From the NCBI RefSeq assembly GCF_028858725.1, contig NC_084781.1, positions 1,186,513 through 1,250,512 of the forward strand: a stretch of DNA of 64,000 bases, read 5' to 3'. The DNA is from Colius striatus. Taxonomy: Eukaryota > Chordata > Aves > Coliiformes > Coliidae. Below, one piece after another: positions 44,691-55,845 of the stretch; position 1 is the stretch's first letter; each line of letters opens with the position of its first letter. Under the pieces are notes generated by a model. The model searched no databases. It was not told the origin of the DNA and saw only the letters and a list, made by a program, of their open reading frames with translations. The translations under genes were made by a program, and so were the position numbers.

Positions 44691-44897
44691 GAGGGAGGAC
44701 TTCCCAGTGAACATGGGGAACAGACTGGGCATCAGATGGGCCATTCATTCCTTTCCCTGCCTCAGGGAGTCTTCTGTGACATTCAGCCATTACACAGGCT
44801 GCTTTTAATGCCTGAGGCCTACCCGTGTCCACCTTAAAGACAAGCCAAGTCCTCTCCTTTCCCTCCTATCCCATTTACTACCCAACCAAACCAAACC
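44450..44897. repeat. Inverted-repeat arm 2 (partner 31,486-31,950)
   Basis: Reverse-complement partner of arm 1, located in intron VI upstream (transcript sense) of exon VII. It includes the CR1-A 3' end at 44,455-44,690 and 207 bp of flank ending AACCAAACCAAACC, directly followed by another CR1 tail at 44,898-44,936. Confidence 0.9.
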
Positions 44898-44936
44898 TTC
44901 AAGGTCTTTTCCAACCAAAATGATTCTGTGATCTCC
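44898..44936 (+). mobile_element. CR1 3' tail
   Basis: TTCAAGGTCTTTTCCAACCA followed by AAATGATTCTGTGATC. Confidence 0.8.
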
Positions 44937-47654
44937 CCACAGGCTCCAAAGCATGGCCTGAAAGGGTGATATTGTAATTATCTCTGGGATTCAGAGCTAT
45001 GTGAGCCCCAAAGAAGTTCAGGCAGCAAACCAAGGCAGAGGCAGGGGTGAAACCCAAAGTCTTGACTCTGTACCCAACACTGATGCCTGGGGCTAACTGG
45101 AATTGGCCTCTCTTCCAGAAGAAAGGCAATGGCAGAGAAACAGTCTACTTCAGGCAGATGCTCAAGGCTCAGTTCAGGTGCCAGGAGCTCTTGCTCCTGC
45201 ATGACACAGGTCTCCCCTGTCTGCCAGCCCTAGAGAAGTTCTGTTCAGGACTATTCAGGGACACTCAGCTTCTTTACTTTTGATGTTTCCTGCAAAACTA
45301 TAGAGCAGCCTTTTATTGCCATATGTTACAACCAGCTTCCACCCCCAAATCCCCAAACAGCAGCAGAATTGATGGGAGGAGGAAAGCAAAAGGCTGAGAG
45401 CTCAATCCAGTAAGGTGAGCACAGCTGGGTTGTATCAAAGCTACTCTCTGGGGTATTTTAAGTCAAGACCAGAACACAAAAGGCCAGATCCTCAGCAGTG
45501 CTATCCTGATTTACACCCACTGGAGAGAGCACAAGTATAGCCTCTGTACTTCAACCAGAGAGCTAAAAAAAGGATCCAAAGGACAAACTGAAACTGCTCT
45601 CTCTGATCATCCCCCATTGCTCAACATCTCTGCTGACAAACCAAGAGCGTAACAGGATCATTTCAGTTCACTCCTTTCCCAAACTGGGCTAAAAACAGCT
45701 GCTGGGATTGATTGTGCAAGAACTCCTGGAGAAATTTCCACTGGCAGAGCTAACCCACAGCATGGGCCCAGAGAGTGCATCACATGGGAACAGGGGAGGT
45801 GGGAAGGCTGTTGGCACGTTCCTCCCTAATACTTGTTGTGCTGGAGCTTGAAGAACACTTGCTGTAAAAAGACTCAAGAGCATGGGCTCTGCTGGCTGGT
45901 CTGGAGTCATTTGAAGCTTGGATGCATTGGCTGCTTATTTATGCTTGAAACTCAGTGTCTGAGATGTGCTTTGGGTTGTTGCCTTGAAAATTCACCTACA
46001 TTTGACCTAAAATGGGGAGGGAAACACCCCCCACACGTGCCTTGATCACATTCAGGAGAAACTTCAGAGTCTGGCAGCTTGCAAGCAGATGCCCTCAGTG
46101 ACACAGGGAAACAACACCCAGGGGATCACCAAATTCACTCCTCAAGCCCACACAAGGAAAGGCAAAGCAGCACAACTGCCTGGGGGAAACAAAACCCCTC
46201 TTCCTTCTGGCTTTGTCACTGCTTTTCCTCCAGTGGAAGGGAAAGACTGATCAATCAATTCAACTGGATTCTGCTTAAGGCTACATCTGAAGGCTTCTTT
46301 ATAGCACCCTGAGGGGGAGTTATGGCATTCAAAAGCTCTTCTGCACAGCTGAAATGTTGTGTTAGTGCAAGCAGGGCCTTGTTGCATCTCTTGAATGGCA
46401 ATCAGTATGGTCAAAGTGTTTGCTAACACCATGGTCCTCAGTGCTGAGCTCAGGGCTGTTCCTTCCCTCCCCTGGAGCCTTTTTAGGCTTGCCAGTGAGA
46501 ACAGGCTCAAGCTACAATTGCAAAAGCATGCTTGAACCATTGCCTTTCCCTGAGAATTGTGATGAAATCACCTGTGTTAAAGAGAAGGTCAAGAAAAGAG
46601 AGACAGAGAAACAACTCCAGAAAGAGGAGCTCACCTACAATCCCCTCAGCAAGTCACCTCCCTCACATGAACACTCAGCCAGCAGCAGAAGCAGAGCTCA
46701 TAGCAATAACAACCTTCCTGTCATTAGCTCTCCCAGCTTGGTAAAAGGATGAGCAAGTTCAAATGAGCTCCAGTGAGCAATGCAAACCCTGCACAAGGGG
46801 CTCTGGCTTTGACATCTTTGACTCTTGGAGGTTCAACATCAAACCTGCCTCATAGCAACAGGAACACCTGGATTCCATTCAGGGCATGATGGCAGGCAGG
46901 TCAGATCTCTTGCCTGTGCTTGTGCTTCCCTACCTGCACTCAGGAGATAATGACAGCCCCTTTGTGAAGTGACTTTGAGCTCTATGGATTCAGCTTTTGC
47001 TTTCAATGTCATATCAAGAGGCAGCTCAGCATTCAGGGATGCAGTCACAAAGCACCTGGGCCCCACGTGGTCAGAACCTAATGGCATTCATTGAAAAGGT
47101 ATTTGGGGGCTGCAAGTGTTTAGGGGTTTAAATCCTAAAAGGGATCATGTACCTACAACACTTTGGCTGTGGCACAAGGATTACAGGTGGTCCTCTGGCT
47201 GTTGAGACACAACCCATGCCATCTGCACCTCCTGACAAAGCAGAGGGCTTGAGGTCAGCAGAACACATCATCAGTTCCAGCAAGCAGCCAGCAAAACCAT
47301 CAGAGATAAGGGATAAAGACTTTGAATCATCACATGTGAAACCTTTCAGAGCCTTGGACAGTAATTGCTGATGAGAACTTGTGAGGAATTTGGGAGGGTT
47401 CTGCCTGGTCTCCCAGGAAAATGAGATTTATACAACCAGCCAACAGTCCTTCCAATAACCTTAAAGCCTGTTTCAACCTCACTCCACTTTGACATCAAAG
47501 GCCAGGGCTAGAAATGCTCCAAGTTTTACAGGCATTGTAAAAAACAAGGCAGCAAGAGGGTGAAGAGAGACCTTCATCTGTTTTTTCTCTGGACAGAAAG
47601 GGAGGGAGGGCTCAAAGCCATCAGGGAATCCAAGCTGGGGTTTCAACCCTGTAA

Positions 47655-48495
47655 GATACAGAGACAGATATAGAGATGGAGATATAGATATACAGATAGA
47701 TCTAGAGAGATATAGATAGATACAGAGAGATAAATATAGAGATGGAGATAGAGATAAATACAGAGATCTAGAGATAAATGTAGAGCTATAGAGATGAATA
47801 TAGAGATAGATATGGATGGAGACATAGATATGGAGGTACAGGTATGGATCTGGATCTAGAACTAGATATAGAGACATATAGAGATAGGTATGGATGGAGG
47901 GATATATGAGACAGCTGTGGAGATACAGATATGGATCTGGATCTAGATATAGAGATGGATGTGGATGGAGACAGATATGGAGACATAGATATGGAGGTAC
48001 AGGTATGGATGTAGGGATTTGGATCTAGATCTAGAGATAGATATGGATGGAAACAGATATGGAGGTACAGATATGGATCTAGAGCTATGGATGTAGGGAT
48101 TTGAATCTGGAGATATGGATCTGAATCTAGATATAGAGATAGATATGGATGGAGAGAGATCTGGAGGTACAGATATGGATCTAGAGATATGGATCTGGAT
48201 CTAGAGACAGATACAGAGATAGATATGAGTGGAGACATATGGAGGCATAGATATGGAGGTACAGATATGGATCTAGAGATAAGGATGTAGGGATTTGGAT
48301 CTGGAGATATGGATCTGGAAGTAGATATAGATGGAGACAGATCTGGAGATACAGATATGGATCTAGAGATATGGATCTGGATCTAAAGACAGATACAGAG
48401 ACGGATATGGATGGAGACATATGGAGACATAGATATGGAGGTACAGGTATGGATCTGTACCTAGCTATAGACATATAGGTATCTATACAGATATG
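47655..48495. repeat. Degenerate GATA-type hexamer array
   Basis: About 840 bp of 6-bp-period units (AGATAT, GGATCT, AGAGAT, GGATGG), arranged in longer recurring phrases such as GGAGGTACAGGTATGGAT. Many AGATA/GGATA words on the plus strand. The repeating dipeptide frames are by-products. It ends about 135 bp from exon VI. Confidence 0.95.
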
Positions 48496-48629
48496 TGTTG
48501 GGAACTGGCTTCATCACTGGCACTGGCTCCCTGATGTGGCCCCAAAGCACCTTCCCACAGAAGGGAAGGCAGCACTGAGGTTGACATCTAGGCCAAATGG
48601 CAAGAAAGCTGTGTGCTGCTCAGTTTTAC

Positions 48630-48878
48630 CTCGACTGGCACGGCCCATGCACATGTTGTCTGGGGTGACAACTTCTTGCTTGATGCTGAAGTAGTCTGTC
48701 TGCAGGGAGTCTGTCTGCACAGGGTCACGCAGGATGACCGAGGGATAGTCGCTCTCGTACTTGAGGGACAGGAGCTCTTCTGAGCTGATGGGATGGAGGG
48801 TCTGGTAGGATTCTGTGATGAAGCTGGGCTCAGAGAACTCAGAGGGAGGCACACACTGTGCATGCTCAATGCCATAAC
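48630..48878 (-). CDS. ETS1: ETS1 exon VI: transactivation domain
   Basis: 249 bp encoding residues 161 (split) to 243 plus one base of 244. It begins [20 protein letters not shown] and continues with an acidic, serine- and leucine-rich stretch typical of the activation domain. The sumoylation consensus IKQE at Lys227, a known SUMO acceptor in ETS1, is intact. It ends NMCMGRASR. Acceptor is CAACAG before GTTATGG, donor is TCGAG followed by GTAAAA. A degenerate GATA-like hexamer array ends about 135 bp downstream of the donor in intron VI. Confidence 0.97.
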
Positions 48879-49682
48879 CTGTTGGCAGAAGGGGAGTGTC
48901 AGAAAGAGGCTCAAGCAGAAGGAAACCAGAGTGTTGCTCATTTCCCCCCTCCAGTCTCTCACAGCACGGGGAGGTCTGAGGTCTGCAGGGCAAAGAGGAG
49001 ACTGCCTTTGGCTATTAAATACCTGGCACTGCTCTTGTCATTGCAGACATTGTGTCCTAGAACTGCAGACATTGTAAAAACATAAGGCATCCTCAACCAG
49101 CATCAGTGTGAGTTACATCAAACGTGGCAACCCACGAAGAGGGTCATCTCAGCAAAAGACACACAGGGCAAAGCAGTTGCACTGATGATTTTAAGACACA
49201 AGGCACTTCCACAGCCACCTCTCCTCACTGGCCAGAGCCTGGAATCCCAACTGAGATGAGTTGGGGTTGTTTTTTTCTGCTGGTTCAGGAAAAACATCAC
49301 AGATTTCAAATGCCTTTTCCTCCCAAACCACTGGCAATGGTAAGTGCAGGAGACTCCTACCTACTAAGCAAGGATTAAACCTTTCCCCCTCCATTCTCTC
49401 CTTCTCAATAAGCTTTTTTTGATCAAATCCCAATGTTCTGGAGTGTCTGAGGTCACTGTTCAGGTGTTCAAACAAACAGCACTTGCAAAGTCCATCTATG
49501 GCATCTCAAAGCAGTCACCAAAAACCCCACAGATGGCTTCTAACTACCCCAAGCACTAGGAAAGGCAAAGTGACACACTTTGCACACTCTGCCATGACAG
49601 AGCAACAGCTCTGCAGACAGATCTCTTCATGGGTGGCACCTTCATGCCTGGAAGCAGCAGGATGACAGTAAGTGAGACTTAC
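48879..49682 (-). other. ETS1: ETS1 intron V
   Basis: 804 bp without repeats or a recognisable feature other than the splice sites. Confidence 0.85.
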
Positions 49683-49760
49683 TAATGAAGTAGTCTGAAG
49701 TACAGCGGGACTCTGGGTAGGTTGTGTTCACTCCATTTGCTGGGTAGGGTTTTACCTCTT
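49683..49760 (-). CDS. ETS1: ETS1 exon V: start of the transactivation domain
   Basis: 78 bp encoding residues 135 (split) to 160 plus one base of 161. Translation reads [20 protein letters not shown] then TSDYFI. Acceptor TTTGCAG precedes AAGAGG; donor is ATTA followed by GTAAGT. This is the most divergent exon, as usual for the ETS1 activation segment. Position 154 is Cys (TGT), where human ETS1 has Tyr (TAT); see findings. Exon length and phase are those of the family, so it is surely used. Confidence 0.95.
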
Positions 49761-52700
49761 CTGCAAAGAGGAAAAGGAAGGAAATGTCACATGTTCACAA
49801 GCACATCATGCTGCACAAGACTTGCTGTTAACACAGAGAAGGCTGAACTTCCTAAACTGCTCCTCTCCAGGTTACACCAGGATGTCCAAAGGAACAGACA
49901 GGAGCTGCAATCCCACTCAACCAAGTGCTGGATGTGCCTGGGCTTCCCTTTGGGAACCCTCCAAACTGAAACAAACCAAACCTGACTTTCTCAATCAAGA
50001 GCCCTCAGGTGGTTCTGAAATACCAATTGCATCATTTCCTTGCTTGCCTCCAACTTTGTTGTCTCTGAGTTCTCTTGAGGATTGCTTATCACCCTTTACA
50101 TGTACAAGCTGGTTAAGAGCAGCAGAGGAGGAGAGAGCTGCTCTCCTGGAAAAGCCCCTGTTTTGAAGAGCAGCAGTAGGTGTGTGTAATACACACCTAA
50201 GACTCCACTAGGAGTGGGTAACACATCCCAAACCCAGCTCCTACAACCCCAAATGAATGCCTGCACAACACTTTTCAGCTGAGTGGTTGGACTCAGTGAT
50301 CTTAAAAGGCCTTTTCCAACCCAAATGAAAGCTTTGCCTCACCAACTCCTGACAAACACCCCCAACAAGTGTGTGTCTGGCCAAGCATCATCCATCCATC
50401 AGAGGACACCATCACATCAAAGCAGCTTTCCATTGCTGTTTTATTGGTACCCTCAGGCTTGGCACTGACTTTGCTTTCCCATCTTCATGTTGCTCCCACC
50501 CTGACCAGCTTCTGCCATTAACACCTTACTCATGCCAGTAGGTTATGGAATGTGGGCAGAGATGAGAGATTTCCTTGCAGGGGGGATGCAAAGTAAAACA
50601 GACAACACAGCAGACAACTCTGGGCTCTGTTTATTTCTGCTGAGGTTAAAGAGAAGCCCAATTGAAGATAAGGCACGTTGGCTTGCAAAGGGAGCCTAAT
50701 TCTGGCCTTGTCTCCTGGGGACTGCAGGGTGGAAAATATTCTCTAACAAAAGGGAGGGTGCAAACACAGAGACTTAATGAGAAAGGCTCTCTTTATCTCT
50801 CCCCCACCCTCAAAGGTGACCACAGAGAAGGGACAGCAACCTTTAGCTCTGCTTCCAGGCAAGTGCAGGGCACTGCTGACTGCTGGTAACTCAAGAGTTT
50901 ATTTTAGGAAGAGATTTGGGGAAAAGAAGGCCTGAAAATAGTCAAAATACATAAGGAAAAGTCATCCATGTGCTGCTGTTTTTAAAGCCTTGAGGGGCCT
51001 GTGGTACATGAGTCAGAGAGTTCACAAGGGAGCCATGGCAGTGAAGGGACAGCAAGGTCACAGCCTGTCCCTGTGTGACCCCACTTTGGGGTTAACCACT
51101 GCTCCAAGCACCCCAGAGGGGTGACAGTGGGTGGCTGGGGAAGGTGGGAGATTCAGAGACCTGCCTCCACGGTTGGGCCTGGGGAAACCTTCATCTCCTC
51201 AAAGTGGACACAAGCATGGGGAGAGGTGTGCAGGGATAGTGGTGTTTGCACAGAACTGAACCCAGACCTTGTCAGGGGGTTGCAGATGTGTTATGCTTCA
51301 TGGAGCTCCTGAGATTTAGAGGGAAGAGGAATGAACCCTTGGGGTGAGGCTGGTGATTCCTTGAAAGCTCATCTGGGTTTGTCTCCAAATCCTTCACACA
51401 TATTGCCCTTAAGAACCTTCCCTAAAAGCTAAAGCTTGTGCAAGAGGTACCAAAGTCACCAGGAAAACTGAACACAGGGCTGAGATTTGCTTCCCAGGGC
51501 TACACACCAGCAATGTTGAGACAAAAGACTTGAGCTTTATTCTTTTTCACCCTTCTGGAAGAGAAAAATTGCAACAGCTTCTTTGTAAAAGCTCCTCTGT
51601 CTGTCTCTCAGGCCTTTTGCATCCTGGTGACTGCAGCATCCTGACACCCACCTGTGTCAAAGCCACCAGGAACCCCCATCCTCACTTCACTGTGAAGCTC
51701 TAACACCCAGTTTGCCTCAATGCCTTGGGGGAATTTGGGGGAAGAAGCAGCAGAAGCCAGCTCTGATGCCTCAGGAAATCCCTGCAGAGCCCCACAGCCC
51801 TGCCCAAGGGGTCACAACCGAAGGGAAGGCAGAGTGATGGCTCACAGCACTGACCACAAGGTCTGGCTTTGTTTGGTGAAGTTGTTTGCTGTCGATAGAA
51901 GCACTCTCAATCAAAACCAGGCCAAACAAGGAGGACAGTAGAGACATGAAGAGCCCAGGAGCAGAAAAACAGCCTGTCACACACACACAGACCCTGGGAA
52001 GAGCAGTGTTTACCTTTTGCAAACCACAGGTAGCAGTAAAATTAGCAATCAGCAATTAACAGCCATTTGTCAATGGTTTCCTGGAAGGCAGAGCTTTGCT
52101 CCCCCTCCCCTTCCTGCCACCACTCTGCTGACAAGCAAGGCAGGCTCAGTGTAAAAGCACAAGGCATATTCCAGGAAAGCAAAGAGCTCTGCACAGAAAG
52201 GACTTAGAGCTCCTGCCTGTGGCTCACTTAGAGGTGTTTAAGCTCTTTTGAAGCCATCCCAGGTTCAGTGTTGCTTGAGCATCCAGAAACCATGATAATC
52301 AACCCCCCAAAAGCAATGTCTGTGTGTCCAGTCAATGAAAATCAAGGCTGCTGTCATGCAGGGACTGGCAGAGATGGCTTCTCCTGTAAGGGACACAGGC
52401 ACTCTGAACAAAATGCCATGACACCCTGAAACAAAGCAGAGCCAACACAACTGGGAAATCAGGGTGGGATCTTGGTGGTATTGTTGTAGCCAGTTCTACA
52501 GAAGGAAGTAGGAAAGTTCACAACAGGAGCTGAGGAAGAAGGCTTTGGAAAATCCCACTGTCATTTCCAGGCAGGCAACGTCCCTGCCCGCTGTGGATTC
52601 CTGCCCAAGCAGCCAGCACAAACACCCTTCCTCTTTTAAGCACTGCCAGGATTTTCATTGCCCAGTTGGGATTGCCCATTTGAAATGTGAATGGAAAGCT

Positions 52701-52812
52701 GAGCTGGGAAAGCTGCTTTTACTGGGTAAACACCAAGGTCTTTTGGGAAGGCCCAATATCAGTCAAGGCAGGATGGTGTGAAGCTGCTCACCCTGGAGCT
52801 TCCAGGACTCAC
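49761..52812 (-). other. ETS1: ETS1 intron IV
   Basis: 3.05-kb intron with a single short CR1 tail (50,278-50,328). The rest is unique with nothing I can name. Confidence 0.85.
50278..50328 (+). mobile_element. CR1 3' tail
   Basis: GAGTGGTTGGACTCAGTGAT and TTTTCCAACCCAAATG. Close to the tail at 400-453. Confidence 0.75.
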
Positions 52813-53013
52813 CCTTCTGCAAGATCTCCAGATGTTCCCAAAGGATGTCTCCCACAAAGTCAGGTGCTAGCTCCAGGAAACATTCTTTGCCCAGAGCACA
52901 GAGGGCAGCTCCATTCATACAGAACTTCTGGAAATCCACTCCCTTCAGGCTGAACTCGTTCACTGCCCACATCACCCAGTCCCTCACGTGCGTCTCCGTC
53001 CACTGCTGGGGAT
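52813..53013 (-). CDS. ETS1: ETS1 exon IV: PNT (Pointed/SAM-like) domain
   Basis: 201 bp encoding residues 68-134 plus one base of 135. It opens [20 protein letters not shown] and contains [16 protein letters not shown] and [19 protein letters not shown], the helical PNT bundle. The hydrophobic ERK2 docking residues known for ETS1 fall at Leu114, Leu116 and Phe120 in this numbering and are all present. Acceptor is CTGCAG before ATCCCC; donor is AAGG followed by GTGAGT. Lys110-Glu111 replaces human Lys-Asp, a conservative change. A CR1-A fragment (53,130-53,456) lies about 120 bp upstream in intron III. Confidence 0.97.
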
Positions 53014-53805
53014 CTGCAACAAAGGGATCCCTTCAGGAGCAAACCAAGAGTCATTTCCCCAGGAGGAAAGGACACCAAACAGTTGCACTGCCACAGGTTT
53101 ATCTCATAGAGGCCTAAGGAAGAAAAGGTCTAAGTGTGATGGGGAAGGGAATGGGGGTGTTGAGCCTGGAGAAGAGGTTGAGGGGAGACAGGAGCACTCT
53201 CTGACACTCCCTGACAGGAGGCTGCAAGGAGCTGGGGGTTGATCTCTTCTCCTGAGGGACAGGACAAGAGGAAACAACCTCAAGTTGCCCCAGGGGAGGT
53301 TGAGGTTGGAGCTGAGGCAGAACTGTTTCCCTGAGAGGGGTGTCAGCCCTGTGCCAGGCTGCCCAGGGAGCTGGGGCAGTGCCCAGCCCTGGAGGGATCC
53401 CAAAGACACACAGCTGAGGTGCTGAGGCCGTGGGTCAGTGCTGGGCTGGGCAGGGTGTGAATGTGGGCTTAGGATTTGTTCCCTGAGCCTCTTCTCCCAC
53501 CTACTCCTCTATTTGGTGTTCCCCCTGTCCCCAGCCTCTGGTAAAGGGTTCTTGCTGCTTCTCTGTGTAGTGGAGATGACTTGAGCCTGGCACAACCTGT
53601 CAGACAGGTGGGACTTTGCAAGTGGTCCTGAAACATTTTTGCCTCTGTGTCCATGTTTATTCCAGCTGAAGCTGCCAAGAAACAAGGTGATAACTGCCTG
53701 AAGAGGATCACCAAATGAGATGGCAGCTGTGGAAGAAGAGCAGTCTGGCAGGAGGACACAGTCTCTGTGGCTCTCACAGCTGCTCAGAGGGAAGCCATCA
53801 CTTAC
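53014..53805 (-). other. ETS1: ETS1 intron III
   Basis: 792 bp, of which 53,130-53,456 is a plus-oriented CR1-A fragment. The remainder is unique. Confidence 0.85.
53130..53456 (+). mobile_element. CR1-A LINE 3' fragment in intron III
   Basis: GGGAATGGGGGTGTTGAGCC start, the standard CR1-A body, ending in the CTGGGCTGGGCAGGGTG region without the tail. Confidence 0.95.
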
Positions 53806-53925
53806 CTTTGGGGATCCCCAGCCGCTGTTGCTCTTTGGTGAAGCCACTAAAAGTGGCTTTCAGTGCCTGAGACATCATTTCTTTGCTGCTGGGAGTTAAT
53901 AAAGGCACATCTGCACATTCCATGT
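53806..53925 (-). CDS. ETS1: ETS1 exon III: MAPK phosphorylation site and start of PNT domain
   Basis: Encodes residues 28 (split codon) to 67 plus one base of codon 68, 120 bp. The acceptor is TTCAG before ACATGGAA and the donor is AAAG followed by GTAAGT. The translation begins [16 protein letters not shown]; the TPSS core matches the ERK1/2 target Thr38/Ser41 of ETS1, whose phosphorylation increases CBP/p300 binding (established). The following [20 protein letters not shown] corresponds to the N-terminal helices that pack on the PNT domain. The end of the exon (GIPK) leads into the PNT core in exon IV. The exon is identical in frame and length to the vertebrate exon and shows no disruption. 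Its 5' neighbour exon is outside the window. Confidence 0.97.
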
Positions 53926-53929
53926 CTGA

Positions 53930-54947
53930 AAGAAACAGGAGAGGAAAATGGCCATAAGCACATGGGGCTGGGAAAAAGACAAGAGGAGTGGTGCTGGATG
54001 TTGACTTGTTGATGTGGATGTTGGATGCTGAGAAGAACAGAGGAATCTTTTTGTCCTTCCCCAGTTTTCATCCCCAGACCTTCTAGCCCTGTACCTAAGC
54101 CCTTCAAAAGTCTATGAGTAAGCTTCTTACATACAGGAGAAACAACCTTGTGCTCCTAATAAGCCTCTACTTCAAGGGCATGAACAAACCATGTCTGGTA
54201 AACTACCTGGTGCAGATGGTCTCCCTACAAGCCAACCATGCTCCTGGAGATTTCATGGTGATGGCCAAGACCTTTCCAGCATGTTGGGTGGCATCTGGAG
54301 CTGGGAGATGGCTGAGCAGCTCCAGATGCCAGTGAAGGTAGAGTCCCGTGCTGGGGTGAACAAGAAAAGCATCTCTGACTTACAGCCCCACCTCAGGGCA
54401 TCTCAGGCCAAAGAAAAGCCAAAGGAAAGGAAAAGCAAAGAATCAATCCTGGGAAAAAAAAGCAGCAGCAGGATGAAGAACCAGCAGAAAACCCATTTGA
54501 GGAGGGAGGGAAAACAAAGAGCTGGAAAACCCCACATTAGCACAGAGTTACATCATGTGAGGGCCCATAACACGGAGCGACGCGCCTCGGGTGAGTCACT
54601 TCAGCAACGCTCAGCCATCCCCATGGGGTGAGCACAAAGCCAAGAGCTGGGCTTTGGAGTAAGTCCTGAGGAGAAGCAAAGCTCTCCTTTCCTTTTTTTA
54701 TCCTTTTTTCTAATGTATTTGGATAGCTGGAGCCAAAGAGTTTCAAAACCAAAAGCAAGTCTCTCAATCCAAACCCAAGGCCAAACCTCCTCGAGCAAGG
54801 TTTGGCTCCTCTTCATGTATTTGAAGCATTCCTGAAAAACATTCTTTCAACAGAGAAGAAATGACTTGAGAAGAAAAGACTTGGACAACCACCATGTCCT
54901 AAGAGGGAACTTTTATCAGTCTCAGTTGTAAATCATCCACCTGAGTA
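53930..54947. other. Intronic, nothing recognisable
   Basis: Unique sequence; a small CpG cluster near 54,570-54,590. Confidence 0.4.
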
Positions 54948-55242
54948 CATCCAGGAGGATGGAGCCAGGCTGTGCTCAGGGATGGCCAATGATGGGGCAA
55001 CGGGAACAAGCTGGAACAGAAGAGGTTCCAAAAGGACACAAGGAAGAATTTGTTCCCTGTTGAGGTGAGGGAGCACTGGCAGGGGCTGCCCAGATGGGCT
55101 GTGGAGGCTTCTTCTCTGGAGACATCCCAACCCAGCTGGATGAGTCCCTGTGTGCCCTGCTCTAGGTGCTGCTGCTCTGGCAGGGGGCTGCACTGGATGA
55201 GCTTTGCAGCTCCCTCCCAACCCCTGAGGTTCTGTGGTCTCT
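54948..55242 (+). mobile_element. CR1-C LINE 3' end, copy 1
   Basis: GGATGGAGCCAGGCTGTGCT start and CCAACCCCTGAGGTTCTGTG end. Its 3' half is included in the tandem duplication. Confidence 0.94.
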
Positions 55243-55845
55243 AATGCAACAGCAAGGCAGGGCTGGAGACAGCTCAGCTTCTCCACAACCAACCTTGTGG
55301 GCATCATTTGAAGTCTAAACTACACAATATTGGGGTCCTGTGTTTGCAGGTGGGTCGATGAGCACCTCAAAGAGTGAGGGTTGCCCTCACTCTTGTGGGT
55401 GAGGTTGTGGGTGAGGTTGCCCACACTTGCAAAGCATCCCAAAGCCATCAGCTGGATGAACCAATTTGCCACTCCACTGCCAGGCCAAATATCTCCTTCT
55501 CTGGAGACATCCCAACCCAGCTGGATGAGTCCCTGTGTGCCCTGCTCTAGGTGCTGCTCTGGCAGGGGGCTGCACTGGATGAGCTTTGCAGCTCCCTCCC
55601 AACCCCCGAGGTTCTGTGATCTCTAATGCAACAGCAAGGCAGGGCTGGAGACAGCTCAGCTTCTCCACAACCAACCTTGTGAGCATCATTTAAAGTCTAA
55701 ACTACACAATGTTGGGCTCCTGTTTTTGCAGGTGGGTCGATGAGCAGCTCTAAGAGCACGGGGTGAGGTTGCCCACGCTTGCAAAGCATCCCCAAATCAT
55801 CAGCTGTTGACCCAAATTGCCAGTCCACTGCCAGGCTAAAGACAA
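55109..55845. repeat. Tandem duplication of a CR1-C end plus flank
   Basis: Copy 1 55,109-55,494 and copy 2 55,497-55,845. Both contain the CR1-C 3' end (CTCTGGAGACATCCCAACCC onward), then ACAGCAAGGCAGGGCTGGAG, the GTGGGTCGATGAGCA block and CCACTGCCAGGC. Copy 1 has an extra ~35 bp around CTCACTCTTGTGGGTGAGG. Confidence 0.93.

Larger units (their letters stand above)
44088..48629 (-). other. ETS1: ETS1 intron VI
   Basis: 4.5-kb intron. Its exon VII end is occupied by CR1-A with a nested CR1-C and inverted-repeat arm 2, its exon VI end by the hexamer array 47,655-48,495. The middle (44,940-47,650) shows no recognisable feature. Confidence 0.85.

Noticed and set aside
47479-48474. Frames rich in Ile-Ser and Tyr-Leu dipeptides
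   Set aside because: Translation of the 6-bp-period array, not proteins.
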